From Quillaja saponaria (lineage: Eukaryota > Streptophyta > Magnoliopsida > Fabales > Quillajaceae), in NCBI GenBank assembly GCA_029379385.1, contig CM055607.1, positions 434,001 to 498,000 on the forward strand: a stretch of 64,000 nucleotides of DNA, read 5' to 3'. Position 1 is the stretch's first letter. The number at the start of each line of letters is the position of its first letter. The translations under genes and the position numbers were made by a program. Shown here piece after piece: positions 39,997 through 52,600 of the stretch. The notes under the pieces were generated by a model. That model was not told where the DNA came from. It ran no database searches and worked only from the letters and a program-made list of their open reading frames with translations.

Positions 39997-41444
39997 GGAA
40001 AAAAAAACCATAAAATGGGCCACTTTTAAAACATAATTTTAAAATAAACTATTTTTCAAACTAATATTAAAAATATATCACCGTCACGTCAGTCTAGTCA
40101 TATCAACGACAACAAAAAGAAAGAAAAAAAAAGTGAACAATAATCTCGTAAATCCAACTTACAAAATTACTGTCTAATTTTTTTTTTTTTATAATTTCGT
40201 ACTTCGTTATAATTTTGTTTAAGTGGGAAGAATTTTTAATTTTTTTAAGTAATAAATTTTTTTTATCATTTTTAAAAATTACAAAAATATGAATAGTAAA
40301 GTACAATTCATGAATAGTTTTTATTTTTTATTTATCTTGAAAAATTTACTCCAAAATTACAACCATAAAAAAATAAAAATGAACACTAACTTTCTGATTC
40401 CAATAGTCGATTAAAATTTTTTACCATGTTTTAAAAAAAATATATATAAACAGTGAACCCAACACACAAAATTACTATTTATTTATTTTAATTTTATTTT
40501 CTCCCTTTTATTTATTTAATCTATATATTTAGTAAGACAATAATAGAATTAATTAATAATTTTTTCTTGATAAAACCATTTCTTGATAAAATTATATTCC
40601 CTTTATCAGTTAGTATATTTTTTTTCTTTTCTTTTAGCAAATAAATTAACATTTTTTTGGGTGAAGTAATTAGTGTTCTATTTTTTATAATAATATATGC
40701 ATTTAATCCTTAAATTATTTATAAAAAAAATTAGTATTGTTTTGTGAATTTAATTTCATCAAAGATTGAATTATTAATAAATTAAACAATCCAAATTATA
40801 ATAAAATTAGGAAATAAAAATATTCAAACTGTGTTATGAGATGTATAATATTTTTTATTAATTTCATCTTCTTCGTGAATGAGTACCACAAGGCTCACGA
40901 AGTTACTGTATATGTATTTTATTTTTTTTTTTTGGAAAAGGGGTAAAAAAAAAATTTCTACTGAAAAAAAAAATTACAAAAATAGCAATAGTAATTTTGT
41001 GGGCTGGGATCACGACGTTACTGTTTATTTTTATTTTTTTTGTGATTGTAATATTAGGATAAATTTTTTCAAGATAAAAATAAAAATTATCTCCAAAATT
41101 TTATCAAGTTTATAGAGATAAGAAAATAGGAAAAAGAATTAAATGGTAACTTCGTGAGTTGGACTCACGAAATTATTATTCAAATATTTTTATTTTTTAT
41201 TCTAGTTTGAAAAAAAAAAAAAATAATTTCGTGAATTGGACTCTCAAAGTTACTGTTTATTAACAGTAACTTAGTGTATTGTTGAGTGAATCACGAAGGT
41301 TACTGTTTATTTATTTATATTTTTTTGGTGTGGCTGGTTGACATGACATTGATATAATAAATTTGATCTATTTTCAATATTAGTTTAAAAAATATTTAGT
41401 TTTAAATTATGTTTTACAAATTGGTCTATTCTATGAATTTTTTC
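39997..41444. mobile_element. Non-autonomous TIR (foldback/MULE-like) element in a divergent promoter
   Basis: The ends of this 1.45-kb segment pair over about 80 bp. Left 39997-40080 contains AAAACATAATTTTAAAA, ACTATTTTTCAAACTAATAT and TAAAAATATATCA. The reverse complement of right 41364-41444 contains AAAACATAATTTAAAAC, AATATTTTTTAAACTAATAT and TGAAAATAGATCA. The outermost bases are GGAAAAAAAAACCAT and GAAAAAATTCAT. The interior is non-coding, very AT-rich, and holds several modules of the form GTAACTTCGTGA...TCACGAAGTTAC. Long TIRs and A-rich ends fit MULE or foldback elements. I could not confirm a 9-bp target duplication; GAGGGT occurs on both sides. Confidence 0.65.
40870..41315. repeat. 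Cluster of TTCGTGA/TCACGAA inverted modules
   Basis: Modules lie near 40873-40911, 40990-41027, 41147-41180, 41223-41260 and 41265-41310, with weaker ones near 40140-40172 and 40450-40480. A typical module reads GTAACTTCGTGAGTTGGACT then CACGAAATTA, so each can form a short hairpin. GTTACTGTTTATT follows most of them. Between modules the DNA is almost pure A/T. Confidence 0.75.
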
Positions 41445-41704
41445 GAGGGTTCTGGTCTTGGGGCATTTTGGATATTTTCGTACAATTACAAGGCTAATAT
41501 AATTTAATAATGACGGAGGAGTGTACTCACGCGCCTACTGATTCGATTTTATTTCATTTCGTAGAAGTTTTGTGCACGAAACGACGGGTCGTATTTTTTT
41601 TTTTAATTAAGCGCGCAACGTTTACCGTTGGATTTCATTTCATACCCCATTCCGCCACTCCTCCGTTCCCATTCCATTCCTACTATTACAATTTCCCGCT
41701 CTCT

Positions 41705-41713
41705 AAACCCTAA
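41705..41713 (+). promoter_or_regulatory. Telo-box in HAT1 leader
   Basis: AAACCCTAA lies 23-31 bases before the HAT1 start codon in the sense orientation. Plant telo-boxes occur near the start sites of genes expressed in dividing cells, which suits a histone acetyltransferase acting on new histones. Confidence 0.5.
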
Positions 41714-41735
41714 CCTCCATCCACTGAGAAAAGAA

Positions 41736-44700
41736 ATGGTGCACAAACAGCAATCATCTACGGATCCAAACAACGAATCAAAGAAGCGAAGGCGTGTTGG
41801 TTTCTCCAATGTCGGTGAGTCGAATCAGCTCTGAGATTTTGTCTTTATTTTTTGTTTCCTTCGAGTGCTTGTGGAACGTTAAGTTTACCGCTAATTTCTA
41901 TGTGTCTGATTCTCTGGGTATGGTTCAGATGCTGGAGTTGAAGCGAAGGATTGCATCAAAATTTTTCTGGGTATGATAAAACATGAATTCTTATCCTATC
42001 ACTGGTGACCGATGATTAAATTTCGTGTCACTTATTGCACTATTTTTTGGGCAATGTGACTGAATAATTTGTTGTGCCCCTTTAGTGGTTCTACTAATTG
42101 GGCTGGGGACATAAGATGGTGAATACAATTCATTTTGTTATGCTCTTCGGTCACATTGTAGTTGTATTCTCGGATCTTTAATCAGTTTCTACTGTATCAT
42201 CAGAAACGATAAGAGAGTTTAAACTACCTGAACTTTATGTCAGCTGTTTCTTTTGATTATCTTGTTAATTATAATGGTTGACAAGTATGACTTCCTGTAC
42301 CGCTGTACTGGGATCTGGTTATCATGCCCAACGATCACCTTTTAGGAGTTACTTTTTATTAACTTATACTTTTCTTGGAAGGTAGTTTTGGGACTTGCTC
42401 AACTACATTCTTTTTCAATCTCTGCAGTCTCCCATGTAGTTTGGGCTTATTTTGAGCTTGTGATTACTGATAACCTAGATGTTGTTGTGGTTTGTGAGAT
42501 TGAGAACCCAAGTTCTTTATGTACGATACACCCTGGGGTTATGAAAGGGAGAAGTTTAATGCCACTCGACATGTATCACATCAATAATCTTTGCCTCTAT
42601 ACTTGTTTTGTAAAGTATTTGAGCTTGGAAATTTTCTGATAATTAATTGAATCTTATAACCTAAAAGGTTATAAAAAAAAAAAAAAAAAGTTGTCAGCTT
42701 AATTTCAACACTAGTTGAGTTACTCATGTGGATTTTGCTCGCTTCCCCCCCTCCCTGATATTTCCTTTCTAAAATGTTGAGACTATTTTTGCTGTACTTG
42801 CATACATTTTATTTCTTGTCTTGTATAGTTTCAAGCAAAGAGGAAATAGGTGCTTCAGACTGTTGTACCATCACTCCTGTTGATTTAAATAGCTTTTTCG
42901 ATGATGACGAGAAAATCTATGGTTACCAAGGTTTAGAGGTGCATGCATTCAAAATTGAATATGATAGTTTCTTTAAGAAGAAATCTATTGAACCTATTAA
43001 TGACCTAAAGTGTGTTGCTTGCATTCATCTTGTTTTATATATTTTGTGCAGATCACTATTTGGATTAGCAGCATATCATTTCACGCATTTGCTGATATTA
43101 CATTCCAAGGCACATCTGATGTAAGTGCCGACATTCATTTTTAGGCCTTCTTGATAGTCATAAATGGAAATACTCCTCTACCTGATCTGTTTGTCCATAA
43201 CTTCTGTTTTTTGTTAAGTAATGATCTTATTAAAGAAAAAGTTATCTCATTTGTACACAAGGCAGGTACAAACACAACCCTCAAAAGATAAGAAAAAACC
43301 TAAAAATTACAATTCAAACCATCTAAGAAATTTACAAAAGACCCAATAGAGTGGAAATGAGTAACAATGTTGTCTTCAGCTTCTCTAGTGATGCCTCCTC
43401 GTTATTGAAGATGCAATTATTTCTCTCAAGCCAAATCACCCACATCAAACAAAGAGGAGTTGCACGCTAAGCTAGCCTATTGTATCTTCTTACTCCACTC
43501 TTGTGCTAGCTAAATAAGAGATCCATAATTGTGTCAGGCATCACCCAAACTATCCCAAAAAGCTCAAACACCAACTCCCATAGGTTTCTAACAATCGAGT
43601 AGTGAATAAACAAGTGATCCACAATTTCATCATTGTTTTTGCACAAACAACACCAACTCATGATGTAAACACCTCTTTTCATTAGACTGGCCATTGTTAA
43701 TATTTGATTCAGGGAGGCTGCCAAAAAAAAAAAAAAGCCAACCTTAGATGGGAAAGGGATAGTTTCTTGCTGATTGGCTCTAACAATCATTTTGTGTTTA
43801 TTATTGTTTTCAGGGAGGTAAAGGGATCACAGATCTGAGATCTGCTCTTCAGGTTACATCAATTGTCTATATGACACATCATTTTTTATATATTGTCACT
43901 GTAGATTGATGATTAGTTAGTCTTGTTCAATAGACAATATTTGCTGAGACACTTTTAGAGAGCAAAGATGAATTTCTTCGAACTTTTTCAACGGATAACA
44001 ATTATATCAGGTATTATGATTTGATTACCCTATCTAAACATCAATATCTTTTCCTTGAAGTGTTTTCTGATACTATATTAGTATATTTATATGTTTTCTC
44101 AAATGTTGTAAAGATTATGATTTTTAACTCCCAATGTTTTGCAGATCAACTGTCTCAAGTGGGCAGATTTTGCAGCACAAAGCTTCGAACCAAAGCATCT
44201 GTGATTCTGATAGTCATTCTGAAGCAGCTATTTCTAATGCAGAGGTACTCTTTTGAATTATTAATTTTTTTTCTGTAGTAAAAGTGATGGTTGCTTTTCT
44301 TAATTTTGTTTCGTAACCATTTCTTGTAACTATGTAAGTAATAATATATGCTTTCTGAAATCCCATTGTTCCCTGTTGGACATCTCTAATGTCATTAGGT
44401 AGTCAACTCAATAATAAAATTTAAATATTTTGTTTGGATACATAATGTCTCGAGATACAAGGAGCATAGTAGCTCTGATGGTTAGTTATGCCTTTTACCT
44501 TTCTTTTCTTTGCTTTTTTCCCCTTTGGGTTAAATTCCTTGTAGAATACCATATTTTCACCTTTCCATCCACTTTGCCCCCTTATGTTAGACTATGTTCT
44601 CACTTGACCACTGTGACGGTCAAGAGGAACTCTCCATTAAGTTCTGAGTTCTGACTAAGTTTAAAGCAAGTCACTACTTTTCTATTACTAGTAATAAAAT

Positions 44701-46045
44701 CTAGTGATTTTCTGTTGATATTTAACGTGAATTTCTAGAGGGCAGTAGCCAGCAAGTGAAATGGAAGTGACAAAGTTCTAAGTTCTAACCACAAGGTGAC
44801 AAAATAAAAATGATCCACATCATGGGAACTAGGGATAAGCTGCATCTCTATAACTATGGAATATATTGTTTGAAACTAAAGGCTAATTTTGATATGCACC
44901 TCTTGGTTCAGGTTGTTCGCATGGTTGTGGGAAACAGGGTTACTGGACACCTCTATAGTCGTTTAATACCCCTTGTCCTTCTTCTTGTTGATGGTAATTC
45001 TCTCTATAGTCGCTTAAAGTGTTAACTATAGTGTTTTCTTGATAGGAAAAGTGCAACTGTAGTGTAACCTCTTCTTTTTTCACAAGTAGGTAGCAGTCCT
45101 ATTGATGTGACTGATCCAAGATGGGAGCTGTATCTCATGATTCAGAAGAAAAGTGATCAGCAGGGAGAGATGCAACGCCTGATTGGTTTTACTGCTGTTT
45201 ATCGCTTTTACCACTATCCTGATGGTTCTCGTTTGCGACTAAGTCAGGTTTGTTACAGTCTCTTTAGGCCATCACTTAGGATATTGACTACTCACTAAAA
45301 AGAAGTTTTAATACTTTTCAAGCATTACTGAGTTTGGTTGTGTAGCCCATTTATGTTACTTTGCTCTTATGAACATGTCTATGTGACTTTGAACTGATTG
45401 CAGATACTGGTATTGCCTCCTTACCAGCACAAGGGTTATGGTCGTTACCTTCTAGAGGTGCTAAATGATGTTGCAATATCTGAAAATGTTTTTGACTTGA
45501 CAGTGGAAGAGCCACTTGATCACTTACAACATGTGCGCTCATGTGTTGACACCGTTCGATTGCTTGTCTTTGAGCCAATCCAGCAAGCAATTAGTTCGGC
45601 CGTTTCAATTCTCAACCAGGGAAAACTATCAAAGAAATTATTAAATGTTCGGCTCATGCCACCTTCTAGTACTGTTGAGGATGTCAGGAAAAGTTTGAAA
45701 ATCAACAAGAAACAATTTCTCCAGTGTTGGGAAATTCTGATTTATCTTGGCCTTAAACCTGTTGACAAGCACATGGAAGATTTTGTGAGAGTTGTTTCCA
45801 ATCGTATGAAGTATGATGTATTGGGGAAAGATTCTGAAACTGCTGGGAAGCGACTAATTGAAGTTCCAAGTGATTATGACCCGGAGATGTCATTTGTCAT
45901 GTTCAGGGCAGGGGCTGGTGAATCTAGTACCGTACAGATGGATGATGATCAGACAAATCAAGAAGAGCAACTCCTGAAATTAGTTGCGCAGAGGGTGGAA
46001 GAGATCAAGTTAATTGCGGAGAAGGTAACTCTGCATCGTGCATGA
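41736..46045 (+). CDS. HAG2: Type B histone acetyltransferase HAT1 (HAG2)
   Basis: HAT1 acetylates newly made histone H4 on Lys5 and Lys12 before deposition. Ten exons, 41736-41814, 41929-41970, 42829-42938, 43052-43120, 43814-43852, 43934-44010, 44145-44244, 44912-44993, 45090-45247 and 45404-46045, join to 465 aa; Arabidopsis HAG2 (At5g56740) is about 467 aa. A basic SKKRRRVGF motif near residue 17 could be a nuclear signal. The HAT1 N-terminal domain follows (DDDEKIYGYQGLEITIWIS, FADITFQGTSD). Next comes the GNAT fold with LIGFTAVYRFYHYPDGSRLR, then the acetyl-CoA loop QILVLPPYQHKGYGRYLLE and the catalytic-region LTVEEPLDHLQHVR. The tail LLKLVAQRVEEIKLIAEKV is coiled-coil-like. Intron 4 holds a LINE fragment in the opposite orientation. 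Confidence 0.95.
43203..43813 (-). pseudogene. LINE-type reverse transcriptase C-terminal remnant
   Basis: On the minus strand from about 43790 a frame carries ILTMASLMKRGVYIMSWC, then CLCKNNDEIVDHLFIHYS and VRNLWELVFELFGIVWVMP. The Cys pair followed by H and the W-x-x-x-F-x-x-x-x-x-x-W-V-M-P ending are the zinc-binding domain at the C terminus of plant non-LTR reverse transcriptases. Frames continuing toward 43300 resemble the tail of such proteins (WLERNNCIFNNEEA). The reverse transcriptase core is missing, so only the 3' end was inserted, as is usual for LINEs. It fills most of HAT1 intron 4. Confidence 0.75.
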
Positions 46046-46706
46046 AGTCCTAGTTCGTTACTGATCTATCCTAGTAAGTTCTGTCTAGCCCAGGTAACTC
46101 TGATGAGAGGCTTGTATGTAAATAATGAGCTGTCCCTGTAGTTTTCAGTTATGTGGAACTGTATAGGGATCCCTTCGATTGGCACCTCAGTGTGATAGTC
46201 TTGATTCTGCCCATTGCTTAAGATCATTAGTCACATAGCCGCAATGTATTGCTTATGACCACCCAAAAGATTTTATCTTTCCATTCAATGCGAACTACAA
46301 ATCGTAGAGGACAGTTGAGATACATTCAGCTATCCTAAATATATTCTCGAGTTTATTTATTTATTTATTTTTAGCATATGCCTTTCAGATCGTCTGCTTT
46401 GCTCATTTGCATCATATAGTACTATTTCAATCCAATTTAACATCTTAAAGTATATTTCGGCTTTGGGTAAGGAATTTTGTTTCCATTGGATTGCAATTTC
46501 CTTACCACCTTAAAAAGAGTATTGCGAAGCCTCTTGACGTATGTCTACCTATATGAAATAACAAACATATAAATTTCTATTGTTCAATGAAGCTAATTTA
46601 CACGTCGGTATTCTAAACTCTGCTATTATTAAAAATTGCCAAAATACAACTACGTCATCCTTCTCTATAGGCTACTAGTTGAATTTCTTATTTGCTGGGA
46701 AATAGC
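46046..46706. other. Convergent 3' region between HAT1 and the DUF3531-type gene
   Basis: Both flanking genes end here. The stretch should carry their 3' UTRs, and no exon or repeat of note is seen. Confidence 0.5.
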
Positions 46707-48628
46707 CTAGATTTTGTGAACACTGAAGCCCGCATCCTCTGACTTCAAGTCCTCCTTCCAATTCTCAAACTCTGATCCTCCAAACATCAATTGCTTGATC
46801 CCAATGTAGCTGTTAAAGCAAAAGGCGGGAGGGATTAGAATCAGCATCAGCATAAACGAAAAAGTTAGAGCTATTTAAGTCCACAGATAATTAATTTGGG
46901 CCAAGGCACCAAAGAACACCTGACTCTAAAGCAAAGCTAAACCTAACAATTAGAGGTTTGTGCACAAAATACAGAGATGTTGATGAGCACTATACAAGGC
47001 TCAATTGGTTAGCTACGAATTGTAGTTGTAGAATCAACCATGCAAATAATATCATTTGTGGTGGCTCAGGACAACTATCCAAATGAATTTAGTTGGTGGT
47101 CAGTAAAAGTAACAGTTGATACACAGAAGAATAGAGGAAGTGGTGATCTTACTCCGAGCTTATCTGGGTCATTGCATTTATCAGAACATCCAGAAGCAAG
47201 GGTTCACTAGTCCCAATATCAACCCTATCATATTATAATAAAGAACCTTTAAGTACTTTCATGATAAATCATCATCAAAAGTAGTTAAGCACCAGCAAGA
47301 AAGTGGAATAAGCAGCATACCATATTCGAGCCAAGTTGTCTTGAACTTCAAGATCCCCTATGTTGTAAAATGTAGTTGGTGATACATTTGCTCCCTGAAT
47401 AGCATCATAGTTTGGTCTCTTATCCAAAGGAGATTGTGACAACTGCGGGAATTTGGATAGTTCAGTAATCAACAGAATCATATGTTGTTTGAAGAGTCTA
47501 TCACATTCAATACAACTAGGCGTTGATTATTGGATAGCAAATTTTACTTGCATATTCATGGAATTGCATCCACCAAGGCGACCAACAATGTGCCATGCTC
47601 GAATAGTCTGCACACAAGCCAACTTCAGCAAGGATACTACATATTCTAGCACATAGAGCATACGAAAAAAACTGTAGTTAAATAAGCCACTTACATCACA
47701 AATCAAGCTTAAATCCTTTTCCAGTGGAGTATTGTAAAATTCAAACCATATGTAAGAGCTTGAGAAGTTAAATCTGGAAATGCCCCCATTAGGTAAAAAT
47801 CAGCAAACTTGGATTTCCAAAGGAAATGTGACACGGAACATTATCCAATCCAACAAAGAAAATTTCGTGCATATGAAGAAAAGTGAACATAATCATATTT
47901 TTTGCTGATAAAAACGTATATCATAGATTTGACTTATATTCAATACATTCTATCTTATGTAGTTGAACTTACTGGCTGAATGTTACTTTGACTGGTATTC
48001 CTGACCCAGTCTTAGAATGCAATATCTTGTTCCTCTTGTTCCTCAGCCTTTCCTCCATCTGCAATTCAAGTCACACACGAATAGCCATAAGAATTACAGT
48101 GATAGCCTTAGTTGAATCTATTTCACATTGACAGGGTTCCTATACGCAGCCTCCAGGACTTAAGAGAGCCATAAACAACCATGGGCATAACATCACCCAC
48201 AAAACTCTGAATGATTTGGAAAACCCACGAGCAAAATATCAAATTTAAGATAGTTGGGAAGCTATAATGACTAACGAGACCGCAAAGCTTACTTTAGACT
48301 GCGCCCTTTGGGGATCGTCGAGACAACTTCCAAGAATATCAGCAAATTCTGGGTCTCGGTCATAATCCTTCTCTTCCTTGCCTGTATATCTTCCCCGACC
48401 CGAAAATCCATTTTCGTCATCTCCTTCATCGTCGATTTGCCCATCCAAATCATGGGTATTTAAGCTTTCGCTTCTACTTCTAGCCGTACAAAAAAACCTC
48501 CTTTTCCTGGCATAGCAAGGGATTGAAAGCGCAATGGTCGAAAATGGTGGGTTGCTATCGTGGAGGGAAATTTGTGAAAGGATAGTTGGACGGGGAAGAG
48601 AGAATGCGCAAGAGTGTAGTATAAGCAT
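46707..48628 (-). CDS. DUF3531-type protein, probably plastid-targeted
   Basis: Seven exons, 48628-48293, 48058-47973, 47773-47695, 47607-47548, 47442-47321, 47224-47153 and 46809-46707, join to 285 aa. The first about 50 residues are rich in S, R, P and hydrophobics with few acids (SLPRPTILSQISLHDSN, CYARKRRFFCTARSRS), like a chloroplast transit peptide. An acidic linker follows (DDEGDDENGFSGRGRY). The conserved core has YDRDPEFADILGSCLDDPQ, MEERLRNKRNKIL, VKVTFSQFNFSSSYIWFEFY, IRAWHIVGRLGGCNSMNMQ, PNYDAIQGANVSPTTFYNIG and NLARIWVDIGTSEPLLLDVL. I take this to be the family annotated DUF3531 (Arabidopsis At4g29400); its biochemical role is not known to me. The gene is divergent from the M16 protease with about 1 kb between the starts. 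The start and splice sites are consistent; the family name is from memory. Confidence 0.85.
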
Positions 48629-49619
48629 GGTTTTGTAAGAAAAAATGGAGGACCGACGTCGTCTTTAAGCTCAACTGAGCAGCTCAAGTTTCAGTTTTCC
48701 GCGAAAACCCGTGCCACCACTACCATGGTGAATACGTGTTTGACGGGTCGGGTTATTCACCTTCCAGACATTTTATGGGCCTCGGACTATTCCAATTTGA
48801 GGAATCACTTAACTTATGTCTCAGAGCTTGGCCCGGAGAACATTTGAAAGGCCAACCAGGCCCCAGATATCTAATTTCCTTACATTTTAAAAACAATTAC
48901 GTCATATTTTCTATATTACCAAGAGACATATATGTCTTTTTTGTTTTCGTAGGAATATTTCTATACTAGTTTATCCCGAAATAGATAGTCTACATTTGAT
49001 TGAATCGTAAAAGATGAATAAATAGCTCATATTTGATTGAATTATAAAAATGAGTAGTTGATATATACATAAAGTTATTCAGATATGTTTAATTATTAAA
49101 TAAATAAAAAATAATGTACTAGTCATTGAAAAATACAAATCTAACCTAAATTGTGAAGCATATTGTAAGATCAAAAAAACTTCAAATAAATAAAATCAAC
49201 CTTTCCCAAAAATAGAAAATTTAAGTACTGAATTAATCAATCATAAATAACTTAAAATCATATTGTAAATTTATAAAATCATCAATTCAATTAATTCTTA
49301 ATTATCAAAGAGGGAGATTGACAAAAGAGAATTTGATGTAAGTTCATTGTAAAAATGCTATCAGTTTTAAAATAAAATGATAATAATTTCCAATTTTTTT
49401 GTAAGAATAATTTCGATAGTTTAGCTAAGTATATGTATTATGTGCTTTGATTAGGAAAACAGAGAAAAAAATACGAGGAAGAAGAAAATAGATTTATTTC
49501 TTTATTACTAATTTGCCAGAAGAAGAAAAAAAAAGAAGAAAGATAAAGAACTGGGAGTGATAAACTGTTTTGGGAAGTTTTCCATTTGGAGAGAGAAGCT
49601 TGACAGAAGAGACGGAGGG
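48629..49619. other. Divergent intergenic region
   Basis: It separates the starts of the DUF3531-type gene (-) and the M16 protease (+), so it should hold two promoters. The centre, about 48880-49440, is AT-rich without recognisable elements. GA-rich leader-like sequence precedes the M16 start at 49620. Confidence 0.5.
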
Positions 49620-52600
49620 ATGGACTTGCTTCCGGCTGAGACGCCGCAGATCTCAAAGAAACACGGCTTCCGGTCGCTGAAGCTGGTGAGCGTGGATATG
49701 GACCAAGTTCTTGCAGAGCAGCCTGTTGGAGTCGACTACGGCAGACTGGACAATGGACTAAATTACTATGTTCGATGCAATTCTAAACCTCGAATGAGAG
49801 CTGCTCTTGCCCTCGCAGTCAAAGCCGGGTAACTTGCATTCAACTGTAGCTTTTATTCTTTGGATGAGTACCTCTAATTACTAGCTGGTGGTGAATTTTG
49901 ATTCTTAGTGTTTTATGTATCATTGCAACTTATTTTGGCTTCGAGGAATATTATAGATGCTAACATAAACCTAATTTTGAACCGGTTGGAAATATGGTGG
50001 AATGCCAAAAATCCTTGTAAAACATGTGCTAAGAAATGCCTTGACAAATTAGTTTACATTTTGTTTTATTTATATTTTACTAAATGGGGAACAAAATTGA
50101 ATGATGGAGAGACTAAAGAGACACTAAAGAAATAAGTTCCATTTGTGTACAGACAAGCAATTAGTATTCCAGTGATGACTGAGAACTGAGCACTGTCCCT
50201 TGTAGTCTAGCTGATACCTCTCCCTCTTTAATAAACTGGAAGCATAGAGCTCATCCCAACGGAGGGGGTTCAGATAATACTAATTAATAATGTATAATGT
50301 TAGGTCATTTCACAGAGTACTACCTTATCCTATGAAGTGATGAAGTATCCTAATATCTTTTGACAAATTATATATCTCGACTACTATGACATGTAATTGT
50401 AATACAAGCTGATTCATCGCTTCACAACAGATCAGTTTTGGAAGAGGAGGATGAACGTGGAGTTGCTCACATTGTTGAGCATCTTGCTTTTAGTGCCACA
50501 CAGAGATACACAAATCATGATATTGTCAAATTTCTTGAAAGTATTGGAGCTGAATTCGGTGCTTGTCAAAATGCTGTAACATCTGCTGATGAAACAGTGT
50601 ATGAATTATTTGTTCCTGTTGACAAACCTGAACTGTTGTCTCAGGCCATCTCGGTTTTGGCAGAATTCAGTTCAGAGGTATGAAATGGTAACATAATATT
50701 TGAGTCATTTGTATTGTAGTTTCCTTTAGCATAACTAAGTTGCTCCAATCAGGTTCGTGTCTCAAAAGATGACTTGGAAAAGGAAAGAGGAGCTGTCATG
50801 GAAGAGTACAGGGGGAGCAGGAATGCTACTGGAAGGATGCAAGATGCACATTGGATTTTGATGATGGAAGGTTCAAAGGTATATGCACCGAATTTGTATA
50901 ATTTTTCAAAACTTCTCTACAATTTTCAGTTGGCTTATTCACTAATCCACTATGGAGGTTCTTCTATCTTGTCAATTTTTTTTAGGAGCTGAATTGAAGT
51001 TTAACATTATATCTCATTGTTGAAAGTAGCTATTAGATTACCCTTAAATTTGAGGTGTTTTATCAGTTATTGTTGTTTTGTAATAGAATTACTTGGTTGC
51101 AGTATGCTGAAAGGCTACCAATTGGACTAGAGAAGGTAATTCGGACGGTATCCCCTGAGACTGTGAAGCACTTTTACAGAAAGTGGTACCATCTAAGCAA
51201 TATGGCAGTGATAGCTGTTGGGGACTTCTCTGATACACAGGTTGCTTTATTCTTTTTTATGTAGTTTTCTTTAAATGTTCATATTGTAACCATGACAGTA
51301 TGTTGTTTGGTCAAGATTGCTTAATTTATTAATGCTCCCTCTCTCTCTCTCAGGATGTAGTTGAGTTAATAAAGACTCATTTTGGCCAGAAAAATTCAGC
51401 AGCTGACCCTCCAGTAATACCGACATTTCCAGTTCCATCCCATGAGGAGCCACGGTTTTCATGTTCTGTTGAATCTGAAGCTGCTGGGGTAAGTAAATAA
51501 CAGATCATTATCTTTTGCTACAATGTTTCTAATTACCTTAATTGGAAATTGCCTCTTCTGACATTTTCTCTTGATTTGGCATATAACAGTCTGCAGTTAT
51601 GGTTAGCTATAAGATGCCAGCAATCGAACTTAAGACAGTAAAGGACTACAGAAACTTACTTGTAGAATCCATGTTCTTCTATGCTTTAAATCAGAGGTTC
51701 TTTAAAATATCACGTAGAAAAGATCCACCCTACTTCTCATGCTCAGGTGCTGCAGATGTTCTAGTCCGTCCGCTAAAGGCTTATATATTGACCTCATCTT
51801 GTAAAGAGAGAGGAACTATTGAGGCCCTGGAGTCAATGCTGACAGAGGTGTTGTTGACATGAAAATTTACTTTTTCATTTTACTTTTGTCTACTTCATCT
51901 TTTGTATTGATTTGTAATTGTTATATCTTAGGTTGCAAGGGTGCGGCTTCATGGTTTTTCAGAGCGTGAAATATCTATAGTCCGTGCCCTTTTGATGTCA
52001 GAGATAGAATCTTCATATTTGGAGCGTGACCAAATTCAGTCAACTAGCTTGCGAGACGAATATCTACAAGTATGTTAATATTGTGGGTTTCATGTAACAG
52101 TCATATTCATATAACAAAACTTAGGTGATCATGGAAAACAAATTTCTTTGTTTGCACAGCACTTTCTCCAAAATGAACCTGTTGTTGGAATCGAGTATGA
52201 GGCTCAGCTTCAAAAAACTCTTCTACCTAGTGAGTCAATATTCTGCATTTTATTTTTCATTTATTATTTTATAAGCTAAGCTAACAAAGTACGAAAAAAA
52301 ATAAAAATATTCTTCCTCTAATATTGGTTTTTATATGAATAGATATATCACCATTAGAGGTGTCCAAGTTTTCAGAGAAGTTACAAACATCACATAGCTG
52401 TGTTGTAAAGACTATTGAGCCTCGAGCTTCTGCTGCAGTTGATGATCTAAAAAATGTTGTAATGAAAGTCAATCTTCTTGAGGAAGAAAGAAGAATTTTT
52501 CCTTGGGACGATGAACACATTCCAGAAGAAATTGTCAGTACAAAGCCAGCTATGGGGTAAGTTGACATTTATTTTTCTGAAGAATTCCTTTTATATTGGT

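Noticed and set aside
41510..41834. Overlapping open frames near the HAT1 start.
   Set aside because: They lie in the promoter and leader or in other frames; only the ATG at 41736 joins to the conserved HAT1 exons.
48460..48687. 75-codon frame overlapping the DUF3531-type first exon.
   Set aside because: A shifted frame over the transit-peptide exon; it does not join to the downstream exons.
49557..49619. In-frame upstream extension of the M16 protease (21 residues).
   Set aside because: The codon at 49557 is GTG, not ATG; the first ATG in frame is 49620, which also fits the family's N terminus.
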